DNA from: Zetaproteobacteria bacterium
GTDB taxonomy: Bacteria; Pseudomonadota; Alphaproteobacteria; Micavibrionales; Micavibrionaceae
DNA: 19,327 nt
Assembly: GCA_002747015.1 (NCBI GenBank)
Contig: NVXI01000003.1
Location: 182,004-201,330, forward strand
Direction: 5' to 3'
The notes under the pieces are model-generated. The model searched no databases, had not been told where the DNA came from, and saw nothing but the letters and a program-made list of their open reading frames with translations. This document shows positions 1 to 6,386 of this stretch, in pieces; the stretch's first letter is position 1; every line of letters begins with the position of its first letter. The position numbers and the translations under genes were made by a program.

Positions 1-201
1 TATTCAACCAATTAACTTCCTAGATGTTACCCTAAACAAAGCAATGCCGAAAGAGCAATCCCAAAAACCCGGCAAACTCTTCCTGAAAAATGGAAAAAAT
101 ACAAATTATGGCAAAAAATGTTCTTTTATTATTTCCACATACGCCACACATATGACCATAACATATTGAAATAAAATAAAATTCCGATCTATTACCATAA
201 C

Positions 202-217
202 TGGCACGCTCTTCGCA
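202..217 (+). promoter_or_regulatory. Sigma-54 (-24/-12) promoter of the GGDEF gene
   Basis: The site reads TGGCACGCTCTTCGCA. Against the sigma-54 consensus TGGCACG-N4-TTGCA it has a perfect -24 block and one mismatch in the -12 block (TCGCA for TTGCA). The diagnostic GG (203-204) and GC (215-216) are separated by exactly 10 bases. Transcription would begin near 228, leaving a leader of about 24 nt with a GAGGG ribosome site before the ATG at 252. A sigma-54 promoter needs an AAA+ enhancer-binding protein. I could not identify an upstream activator site in the 200 bases available, and no activator gene lies in the window. Confidence 0.72.
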
Positions 218-251
218 TGGGTTCTATCAGAAACACAACGAGGGTAGCAAT

Positions 252-959
252 ATGACAATAAACACAGTGCAAAACGCAATTACAGCAAAACAAACAACTA
301 AAATAGGCATTTTTGGTGGATCACGTGATTTATTCCATTTTCTAAAGAAAAATCAAAATACCACTCCAATACGCACAAGCACAGATGACTTACTCAAGTC
401 TGCATATAGAATGCTAGAGCAGGCGGAGCATAACTTACAAGAAAGAGACCAAAGAATAAGTGCTCTGGAAAATATTGTTACTACGGACGAGTTAACAAGA
501 CTGGCAAACCGTCGTGGATTTTACGCATCCTTCAAAGGAGAGTTAGACCGTGCCAGCAGAGGCGATAATCAAGGCGGCATCCTTATCATGATTGATCTGG
601 ATCACTTCAAAACGATCAATGATACCTTTGGGCACCTTGCAGGAGATGAAGCACTGAAAATCGTTGGCGCATTTTTACTAAGCACGATACGTGACATGGA
701 TGTTGCAGCACGCATTGGAGGCGACGAATTCATTGTCCTGTTCTCCAATACATCTATTTTCCACGCTATGCAGCGCATTAAAATACTTGGTGAAGAATTG
801 AACAATCTAACGTTTGAATGGCAAGGCAAAACAATCAAAATACAAGCAAGCCTTGGGTTAAAGGAATATAAACAAGGCGACACCATTAATCACATAATAA
901 AAGGTGCTGATAAGCACATGTATCAAGACAAAGAAAGTAAAAGAATTACAAGACATTAA
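252..959 (+). CDS. Diguanylate cyclase, GGDEF domain, cytoplasmic
   Basis: A 235-residue protein predicted to make cyclic di-GMP from two GTP. Residues 1-75 form a short N-terminal part with no signal peptide or membrane segment; about 45-75 look helical, possibly a coiled coil for dimerisation. The GGDEF domain runs from about 78 to the end. It opens with DELTRLANRRGF (79-90), has the DHFKTINDTFGH metal/nucleotide region (117-128) and an intact GGDEF active site at 156-160. RDMD at 147-150 lies five residues before GGDEF, matching the RxxD inhibitory I-site, so product feedback is likely. No sensory domain is recognisable, so control may be by expression, consistent with the sigma-54 promoter upstream. 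The start is supported by GAGGG about 7 bases before the ATG. The gene is transcribed alone and ends in a structured 3' region with a terminator. Confidence 0.93.
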   Translation: MTINTVQNAITAKQTTKIGIFGGSRDLFHFLKKNQNTTPIRTSTDDLLKSAYRMLEQAEHNLQERDQRISALENIVTTDELTRLANRRGFYASFKGELDRASRGDNQGGILIMIDLDHFKTINDTFGHLAGDEALKIVGAFLLSTIRDMDVAARIGGDEFIVLFSNTSIFHAMQRIKILGEELNNLTFEWQGKTIKIQASLGLKEYKQGDTINHIIKGADKHMYQDKESKRITRH

Positions 960-960
960 G

Positions 961-1055
961 CCCTATACCTGCCCCCTCCCCCTTACCCAAACTCTACGGC
1001 AGGTAACTCTCAGGCCCGGATATGCACCTCCACACACTGCGTATTCGGGCTTTTT
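961..1055 (+). ncRNA. Candidate cuckoo/CcsR-like anti-Shine-Dalgarno small RNA in the 3' UTR
   Basis: Directly after the GGDEF stop codon lie two hairpins. Hairpin 1 has a perfect 8-bp stem (TACCTGCC 966-973 with GGCAGGTA 998-1005) and a 24-nt C-rich loop containing CCCCCTCCC (972-980 region). Hairpin 2 (1014-1050) is the terminator, and its loop contains ACCTCC (1026-1031). Both loops therefore expose CCTCC, the 16S anti-Shine-Dalgarno sequence. Known family: alphaproteobacterial 'cuckoo' RNAs, including Rhodobacter CcsR1-4, are about 100 nt, have two stem-loops with CUYCCUCCC-like loops, and can be processed from the 3' end of a coding mRNA. Loop 1 matches that motif at 8 of 9 positions; loop 2 keeps only the core. 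The assignment rests on motif and architecture, without expression or homology data. Confidence 0.5.
1013..1055 (+). terminator. Rho-independent terminator of the GGDEF transcript
   Basis: GCCCGGATATGC (1014-1025) pairs with GCGTATTCGGGC (1039-1050) through 12 bp including two G-U pairs, followed by TTTTT at 1051-1055. The loop is 13 nt. The reverse orientation lacks a T run, so it serves only plus-strand transcription and would not end the hdaA operon that arrives from the right. Confidence 0.85.
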
Positions 1056-1073
1056 CATGTATTGAAAAACAGC

Positions 1074-1778
1074 CTAATCATCCATCATTTGAGATAAAAC
1101 TTTACGCATAAGCGGCACAGAAATCCCGCGTTTTTCAGACAGGGCGATATGATCGGCACGATCAACAACGTCACGGGCAGACACAAAGGAACGCTCCATC
1201 CTTGGCAAGAGATACGCAATCACCTCTTTGCTCAAACGTAATTGTCGATCACTAAACAACTTAATCAATACAGATGCCAAAAGTATATCATCGGGAGCAT
1301 GAATTTGAACACTAGGCGCAGCACGAAAACGTGAGGCCAGGTCAGGCACAACAAAATCCACGTGGGTCGGCGCCATACGCATCGTCACCATCATGGTTTT
1401 TTGTTCCTCTTTCAACATATTATAAAGATGAAATAGAGTTGTTTCTGCATCACGATCACCAAGCCACGGATCCAACGCGTCAATAACCAATGCGTCGCCC
1501 AATGCAAACAGCTCTTCGGCTGAATGCGTGGTTAACATCTCCGGCTTAATAAACGCGGCACCTGTCTTATCCTGCCATACGGCAGCAAGATGGCTTTTTC
1601 CGCTGGCTGCCAGCCCTTGCAATATTAATATCGGCGCAGGCCAGTCGGGCCAACGATCAATCCAGCCAACTGCATCGCGATTACTGTCCCCAATATGAAA
1701 ATCCGTGCGCCCATACGCATGGCGAAACCCAAGATCTAGAGGGATTTGTTGTGCTTTTTTGGTTAGACCAGACGACAT
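1074..1778 (-). CDS. hdaA: HdaA, DnaA-like regulator of replication initiation
   Basis: A 234-residue AAA+ protein of the Hda/DnaA family. In this family Hda docks on the DNA polymerase sliding clamp and stimulates ATP hydrolysis by DnaA after initiation, preventing re-replication. The N-terminal QIPLDL (11-16) is the clamp-binding motif. A P-loop follows (GLAASGKS, 55-62). DLASRF (146-151) resembles the family's box VII arginine-finger segment, and SARDVVDRAD (about 200-209) the sensor-2 helix. The DnaA DNA-binding domain IV is absent, as expected for Hda. The Walker B segment (VIDALDPW, about 98-105) is not a textbook acidic pair. It is the last gene of a minus-strand operon and starts 5 bases after the permease stop with only a weak ribosome site, suggesting translational coupling. 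The permease-hdaA pairing is common in Alphaproteobacteria. Confidence 0.9.
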   Translation of the reverse strand: MSSGLTKKAQQIPLDLGFRHAYGRTDFHIGDSNRDAVGWIDRWPDWPAPILILQGLAASGKSHLAAVWQDKTGAAFIKPEMLTTHSAEELFALGDALVIDALDPWLGDRDAETTLFHLYNMLKEEQKTMMVTMRMAPTHVDFVVPDLASRFRAAPSVQIHAPDDILLASVLIKLFSDRQLRLSKEVIAYLLPRMERSFVSARDVVDRADHIALSEKRGISVPLMRKVLSQMMDD

Positions 1779-1783
1779 GTATC

Positions 1784-2965
1784 TTACGCTTTACTCTTAT
1801 TAGGTTTGGTGTTTTTAGGTTTTGTATTCACAGCAGCTTTCTTCATCGTTTTTTTGACCACCTTCCTTACATTCTTTTTTGCAGGAAACTCGACCTCTGT
1901 ATCAAGGTAATACGCACTTTCCTTATATTGTTGGAGAGAAAAAGAAAGCAATACACCAATTACTGCAGCAACAGGTACAGCCAAAAACATTCCTAAAACA
2001 CCCAACAGACTTCCGCCCGCCAACAACGCGAAGAACACCCATAAAGGATGCAGGCCAACGCTATCACCAACCAATTTAGGCGTCAAAAAATTCCCTTCCA
2101 CCAATTGTCCCCCAATGAATATACCAGCAATCAAGCCAACAAAACTAAGATCACCGCTTTGAAACCATGCAACGGCAATACTTACAATCAAACCAACGGC
2201 AGACCCCACCATTGGAATAACAGATAGCAAGCCCGACATCAGCCCAATCAAAATCCCATATTTCAATCCCGCCAAAGACAACATCACCGCATAGGCCACG
2301 CCCAGAAACACCGCAACAGTAATTTGCCCGCGTATAAAACCAGACAGCTTTTGATCAATTTGTTGTAATAGCCCCATAATTACATCTTTTGAATGGCGCG
2401 GCATAAGGTCGCGCACCCATTGTGTAACAGATGGCCATTCCTTCATCATAAAATACGCAACAATTGGCATAAATATAGCAACAGACAGCATATCCATGAC
2501 CGCCTGCCCACCTGATGCAATTTTATGTATGATATAACTGGCGGCATTGGCCGCAGACCCTGCATTCTTTTTAAGTAAGGCTTCCAAAGTTTCACCATCA
2601 GCACCACCAACATATTGATCAAGCCGCGCCGTTACCGGACTCATAATGCCCCAAAACTTTTCAATATACTGCGGTAAATCTTCTGAAAATTGCGCAAGTT
2701 CTCGGTATAATATCGGCGACACAGCACCAAAAAAACCAAGGATTAAAATCAAAAAACCGCCCAATATCATCATTGTGGCTGGCGCACGCGCAACACCTAT
2801 ATCACCTAGCTTATTCACCGTTGGATTCAATAAATACGCAACAGCTATCCCTAAAACAAATGGCAACAAAACCGCTTTAAACAAAATAATAGTCAATAAA
2901 AACAATGCACACGCACAAACCCAAAATATTGCATGTGTTGCCGGTTTTAAAGGCTTAACACTCAT
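1784..2965 (-). CDS. AI-2E family transporter (PerM-like membrane protein)
   Basis: A 393-residue polytopic inner-membrane protein of the AI-2E/UPF0118 family (PF01594). It has an N-terminal pair of hydrophobic segments (about 12-50), a third at about 60-85, a central amphipathic region, and a hydrophobic C-terminal half with the family's glycine-rich stretch around IPMVGSAVGLIVS and the LVGDSVGLHPLWVFFALLAGG segment in two parts. The last 35 residues are a lysine-rich cytoplasmic tail (KKNVRKVVKKTMKK). Members have been linked to autoinducer-2 export or Na+/H+ antiport; the substrate here cannot be inferred. The start is supported by GGAGAAG a few bases upstream. It lies 21 bases after the DUF2066 gene and 5 bases before hdaA, so the three probably share one transcript. 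Confidence 0.9.
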   Translation of the reverse strand: MSVKPLKPATHAIFWVCACALFLLTIILFKAVLLPFVLGIAVAYLLNPTVNKLGDIGVARAPATMMILGGFLILILGFFGAVSPILYRELAQFSEDLPQYIEKFWGIMSPVTARLDQYVGGADGETLEALLKKNAGSAANAASYIIHKIASGGQAVMDMLSVAIFMPIVAYFMMKEWPSVTQWVRDLMPRHSKDVIMGLLQQIDQKLSGFIRGQITVAVFLGVAYAVMLSLAGLKYGILIGLMSGLLSVIPMVGSAVGLIVSIAVAWFQSGDLSFVGLIAGIFIGGQLVEGNFLTPKLVGDSVGLHPLWVFFALLAGGSLLGVLGMFLAVPVAAVIGVLLSFSLQQYKESAYYLDTEVEFPAKKNVRKVVKKTMKKAAVNTKPKNTKPNKSKA

Positions 2966-2986
2966 TCTTCTTCTCCAATATAAAAA

Positions 2987-4258
2987 TTAAAAAGTATGTA
3001 CAGTCCCAGCATTTCCATTATTCGGAACACTCTCTGCACCATTGTAAAAACTTTTAGACTTTATTCTCGGAGCACCACGATACATTAAATCATATATCAT
3101 TTCAGGAGCAGAGCGCTGGTTATCCGTAAATTTATGAACCGAACCATTAGGATACCCCTGCCCCAAAGACATATTAACGCGCAATAAAGCATCGTGCAGA
3201 TGTTTCAAATCCCCACGGAATTGAAATGACAAACGTACTTCCGTTTTTTTCATGGACAGAACCGACACATCACTTAATCCTGACACGTTATTGAGCGAAT
3301 TTTTCACTTGCACCCATTGTCTAATATTCACCAAAGGCACACGAACATGAAACTCATTATTCTGCGCCGCGCTTGATAATGTTTTGCGTTTCCAATCCCT
3401 TTGTAATGCATCATACGCACTGGATACGCCACGATCATAAAGATTTCTTACCGTTTCCTGAGCATTAGATTTCAAAAATATATCCTGTACATGCTCTGCA
3501 TTGGCACGATCTGTTCGGTAAATACTAATGCGTAAACGCCCAACCGCCAGATCTCCTTCATTACGAAGGCCTGCAAGATTTTTATCAGGAACTGCAATCA
3601 TAATCGCTGCCTCAGCGGCATTATAACGCGCCAACATCCGGTCAAGATTACGCCGTTCATAGCTTAAGGCTTGATCCTCATCAATATCGGCTATATCCAT
3701 CAAATCACCAATGGGCACTTCCACCGGCACCAAGCCGCCAGAAAGCCTAGCATTCGACCATGATTGCATCCATAAATTCCCCTCAGACCAAATCATATTT
3801 CGGCCATCACGTTGAAAAACTGGTAAAATTAGAAGCGTTTTGCTCCCCACATTTGTAAAAGACACACCAGAAACCGAGAAAAATTTACTCACCGCGGCCT
3901 CACGAAAACGGAATGTGTAAGTCCCCACATAACGTGTCGCCGAAAACTGCTCATCCGTCACTTCATAATCTTTAACAAGAGAAGAAATCGTTAAAGCATT
4001 CGGCGTGGAAACAGACGCGGCCTGTGCCTCAACCACCATTCTTTGGGCCAAAATACGGAATGCTTCGTTTTGTGCCTCATCAAACGCTTGATTTTGCGCC
4101 GCGACTGAATTGCCAGCCGTTACATCAACCTTAACATTCTCGACAACAAACAATGAATCATATGCATTTGCCGATCCCATATTAAACCAACATAAAAATA
4201 TAAAACCAACTGTTAGTATTATAAACTTGCAGTAAATAGCCTGATAAGGTATGCCCAT
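2987..4258 (-). CDS. DUF2066 domain protein, exported
   Basis: A 423-residue protein with an N-terminal signal peptide: a hydrophobic stretch at about 11-26 and a likely cleavage after SANA near residue 32. It is therefore probably periplasmic or envelope-associated. The following region, beginning LFVVENVKVDVTAGNS and continuing through AFDEAQNEAFRILAQRMV, is typical of DUF2066 (PF09839). Family function is unknown. Its conserved place beside purM and the AI-2E permease/hdaA pair in alphaproteobacteria supports the assignment. The start at 4258 is supported by AGAGG about 5 bases upstream. It is the first gene of the minus-strand operon and is divergent from purM across 62 bases, so its promoter must lie in that gap or just inside purM. 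The C-terminal 50 residues are polar and low in recognisable features. Confidence 0.83.
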   Translation of the reverse strand: MGIPYQAIYCKFIILTVGFIFLCWFNMGSANAYDSLFVVENVKVDVTAGNSVAAQNQAFDEAQNEAFRILAQRMVVEAQAASVSTPNALTISSLVKDYEVTDEQFSATRYVGTYTFRFREAAVSKFFSVSGVSFTNVGSKTLLILPVFQRDGRNMIWSEGNLWMQSWSNARLSGGLVPVEVPIGDLMDIADIDEDQALSYERRNLDRMLARYNAAEAAIMIAVPDKNLAGLRNEGDLAVGRLRISIYRTDRANAEHVQDIFLKSNAQETVRNLYDRGVSSAYDALQRDWKRKTLSSAAQNNEFHVRVPLVNIRQWVQVKNSLNNVSGLSDVSVLSMKKTEVRLSFQFRGDLKHLHDALLRVNMSLGQGYPNGSVHKFTDNQRSAPEMIYDLMYRGAPRIKSKSFYNGAESVPNNGNAGTVHTF

Positions 4259-4320
4259 GGTGCCTCTATATCTAAGAATGAATATAGTTAGTTTTATAAC
4301 GACATGAGCATAAGAGCAAC

Positions 4321-5463
4321 ATGAAAGAACAAATACAGATAAGTGCCTATAAGAAGGCGGGAGTCGACATTGATGCGGCCGCCGACCTTGTAGAACAAAT
4401 CAAGCCTGCAATCAAAAAAACAGCACGCAAAGGTGTCATGAGTGGCATCGGTGGATTCGGTGCCATGTTCGATCTTAAGGAGGCCGGATATGACGATCCG
4501 ATCCTTGTGTCCTCAACCGATGGTGTCGGTACAAAAATTAAAATATCGATTGATTCGAACACACATAACACAATCGGCATTGACGCCGTTGCTATGTGTG
4601 TCAACGATTTGATTGTCCAAGGAGCCGAACCCTTGTTCTTCCTCGATTATTTTGCCACAGGAAAATTAGAAAATACTGTGGCCAAAGCCGTTATTGAAAG
4701 CGTAGCAAAGGGATGTGAAATTGCAGGATGTGCTTTAATAGGCGGGGAAACTGCCGAAATGCCAGGCCTTTATGCGGATGGTGATTACGATCTAGCAGGC
4801 TTTACTGTCGGTGCAGTAAATCGCGACGCCCTTATTACAGGCGAAACAATTACAGAAGGGCATATCATTTTAGGACTTGCGTCCAATGGCATTCATTCTA
4901 ACGGTTACTCGTTAGTACGCAAAATCATTCAGGATTCTGACGAATTCAATTATGACAGCCCCGTCCCATTTGATATGATCATAACCGCACAAGAAAAAGA
5001 TATCACAAAACAGACAACGTATAGAGCGCAAACACTAAATGACGCACTGCTTGCACCAACAAGAATTTACGTAAAATCTTTGCTGCAAGCTCTTAAAATC
5101 AAGAGCGATGACAAAACGCCAGCCATTAAAGGCATGGCACATATTACTGGTGGTGGATTAACGGAAAATATTCCGCGTGTCCTTCCTGATGGATTTGCCG
5201 CACATATTGACACCGCATCATGGAAATTGCCTGCCATTTTCACTTGGCTAAAAGAATTAGGCAACCTCGAAAATTATGACCTTGCCCGCACATTGAATTG
5301 CGGCATTGGCATGATTGTTATTTGCGACCCGAAACATGTTAAAGCAATCGAAAAATCACTGATTAGCACGGGAGAAACCGTCTATAAAATTGGCGAAATA
5401 AAAAAACAGAAGCAATCAGACATAAGTATAATACTTCAAAACCTCGCTGCATCATGGGGCTAA
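4321..5463 (+). CDS. purM: Phosphoribosylformylglycinamidine cyclo-ligase (AIR synthetase)
   Basis: Catalyses the fifth step of de novo purine synthesis, ATP-dependent closure of FGAM to aminoimidazole ribotide, in the cytoplasm. At 380 residues it is some 25-35 longer than usual. Hallmarks are DGVGTK (67-72), DAVAMCVND (88-96), GGETAEMPG (141-149), LASNGIHSNGYSL (187-199), HITGGGLTENIPRVLP (274-289) and LNCGIGM (325-331). The extra length sits mainly around 215-240, before the conserved LLAPTRIYV, and looks like a surface loop. The ribosome site is weak (AAGAGC). It starts a two-gene operon with purN; the purM stop (TAA, 5461-5463) overlaps the purN start at 5454 by 10 bases. It is divergent from the DUF2066 gene. 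Confidence 0.97.
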   Translation: MKEQIQISAYKKAGVDIDAAADLVEQIKPAIKKTARKGVMSGIGGFGAMFDLKEAGYDDPILVSSTDGVGTKIKISIDSNTHNTIGIDAVAMCVNDLIVQGAEPLFFLDYFATGKLENTVAKAVIESVAKGCEIAGCALIGGETAEMPGLYADGDYDLAGFTVGAVNRDALITGETITEGHIILGLASNGIHSNGYSLVRKIIQDSDEFNYDSPVPFDMIITAQEKDITKQTTYRAQTLNDALLAPTRIYVKSLLQALKIKSDDKTPAIKGMAHITGGGLTENIPRVLPDGFAAHIDTASWKLPAIFTWLKELGNLENYDLARTLNCGIGMIVICDPKHVKAIEKSLISTGETVYKIGEIKKQKQSDISIILQNLAASWG

Positions 5464-6041
5464 ACAAAGTCAAGCTGGCTGTTTTCATTTCCGGTAGAGG
5501 CAGCAATATGCTCTCTATTATAGAAGCCTGCAAACTGAATGATTTTCCAGCTTCTATTTCTGTTGTATTAACAAATGTCCCAAACGCTGGCGGCATAACA
5601 ATCGCGCAAGAACACGATATCCCAACAGAAATAGTAAACCATAACGACTTTAATCAACGTGAACAGTTCGAGGCATCTATACAAGAATGCCTCAATAATT
5701 ACGATGTTGATCTGATTGTACTCGCCGGATTTATGCGTATTTTAACCGAGAGTTTTATAAAAAGATGGCCCAATAAAATAATTAATATTCATCCATCTCT
5801 GTTACCTGAATATAAGGGGCTCAACACACATCAGCGAGCACTTAACGATGGTAAAACAGAGTCAGGCTGCACTGTACATTACGTTAATGCAGATCTTGAT
5901 AGTGGCCCTACCATTTGCCAAATACATGTGCCAATAACCAAAACGGACACACCCGAAACTCTAGCAGCCCGTATTTTAGTGCAAGAACATAAAATATACC
6001 CCGAAGCCATAAGACTTATTGCCAATTCCTACATAAAATAA
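5454..6041 (+). CDS. purN: Phosphoribosylglycinamide formyltransferase (GAR transformylase)
   Basis: Transfers a formyl group from 10-formyl-tetrahydrofolate to GAR, the third step of purine synthesis. The 195-residue length is normal. The Rossmann-like N-terminus carries GRGSN (14-18) for the ribotide phosphate. NIHPSLLP (111-118) supplies the catalytic Asn111 and His113, and NADLDSGP (145-152) supplies Asp149, matching the Asn-His-Asp set of E. coli PurN. Its ATG lies within the last codons of purM, in another frame, so it is probably translated by coupling. Nothing looks broken. I see no strong terminator in the 76 bases after it. Confidence 0.96.
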   Translation: MGLNKVKLAVFISGRGSNMLSIIEACKLNDFPASISVVLTNVPNAGGITIAQEHDIPTEIVNHNDFNQREQFEASIQECLNNYDVDLIVLAGFMRILTESFIKRWPNKIINIHPSLLPEYKGLNTHQRALNDGKTESGCTVHYVNADLDSGPTICQIHVPITKTDTPETLAARILVQEHKIYPEAIRLIANSYIK

Positions 6042-6117
6042 ATATGGATTCCCGCATAAAATTTTCGTACAATGGCTTAATTATTAACCATGACCTAAAA
6101 AATTGGATAACTATAAG

Positions 6118-6267
6118 ATGTCAAATCACAAAGTCGTAAATATTGACCCGAAAGAATTAAAAAATATAGAAGAAACGTGGCACAAATTTGCAGTTTTAGG
6201 AAAATATACAGCCCTATCCATAAGCGCCCTGCTTATCGTTCTGGCATTGGCCTTCATAAAATTTTAG
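6118..6267 (+). CDS. aa3-type cytochrome c oxidase subunit IV-like peptide (COX4_pro_2)
   Basis: A 49-codon frame with ATG at 6118 and TAG at 6265-6267. The product begins [19 protein letters not shown], then has [13 protein letters not shown] and one hydrophobic helix (about residues 29-47) ending IKF. A short polar N-terminus with an acidic/Pro-Lys-Glu segment, a conserved W..F at 21-24 and one C-terminal transmembrane helix is the pattern of the bacterial aa3 oxidase subunit IV family (PF07835), usually 40-50 residues in Alphaproteobacteria. Such peptides sit in the inner membrane with the haem-copper oxidase. A GGA about 10 bases upstream is a possible ribosome site. No other oxidase genes are in the window. 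The long frame open from 6177 overlaps it in another frame, and those first codons are not believed to be translated. Confidence 0.7.
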   Translation: MSNHKVVNIDPKELKNIEETWHKFAVLGKYTALSISALLIVLALAFIKF

Positions 6268-6386
6268 CCTCTTTTTTACCTAAGACTAACTTTTATAAGA
6301 AATTCTTAACTATTTCCGGTCATAATCCTGCGTGTGCGAGCAATTCGTCTATAAGACCTAAACAGGAAAGATCTCCGGCCAAAGTC

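Noticed and set aside
2..190. An open frame entering from the left edge (frame starting at base 2)
   Set aside because: It encodes about 55 residues of lysine- and asparagine-rich sequence with no family resemblance, has no ribosome site at its internal ATG (44), and looks like chance in AT-rich DNA. A truncated gene end cannot be fully excluded.
966..990. G-rich minus strand as a possible G-quadruplex
   Set aside because: Only three runs of three or more G are present, so no stable three-tier quadruplex is expected. The C-rich plus strand is better explained as a hairpin loop.
1006..1015. CTCTCAGGC resembling the conserved core of a glycine riboswitch
   Set aside because: The other core elements (GGAGAG and the GAAGGGGCAA-like part) are missing, the motif sits after a stop codon rather than before a gene, and the hairpin/terminator reading explains the region better.
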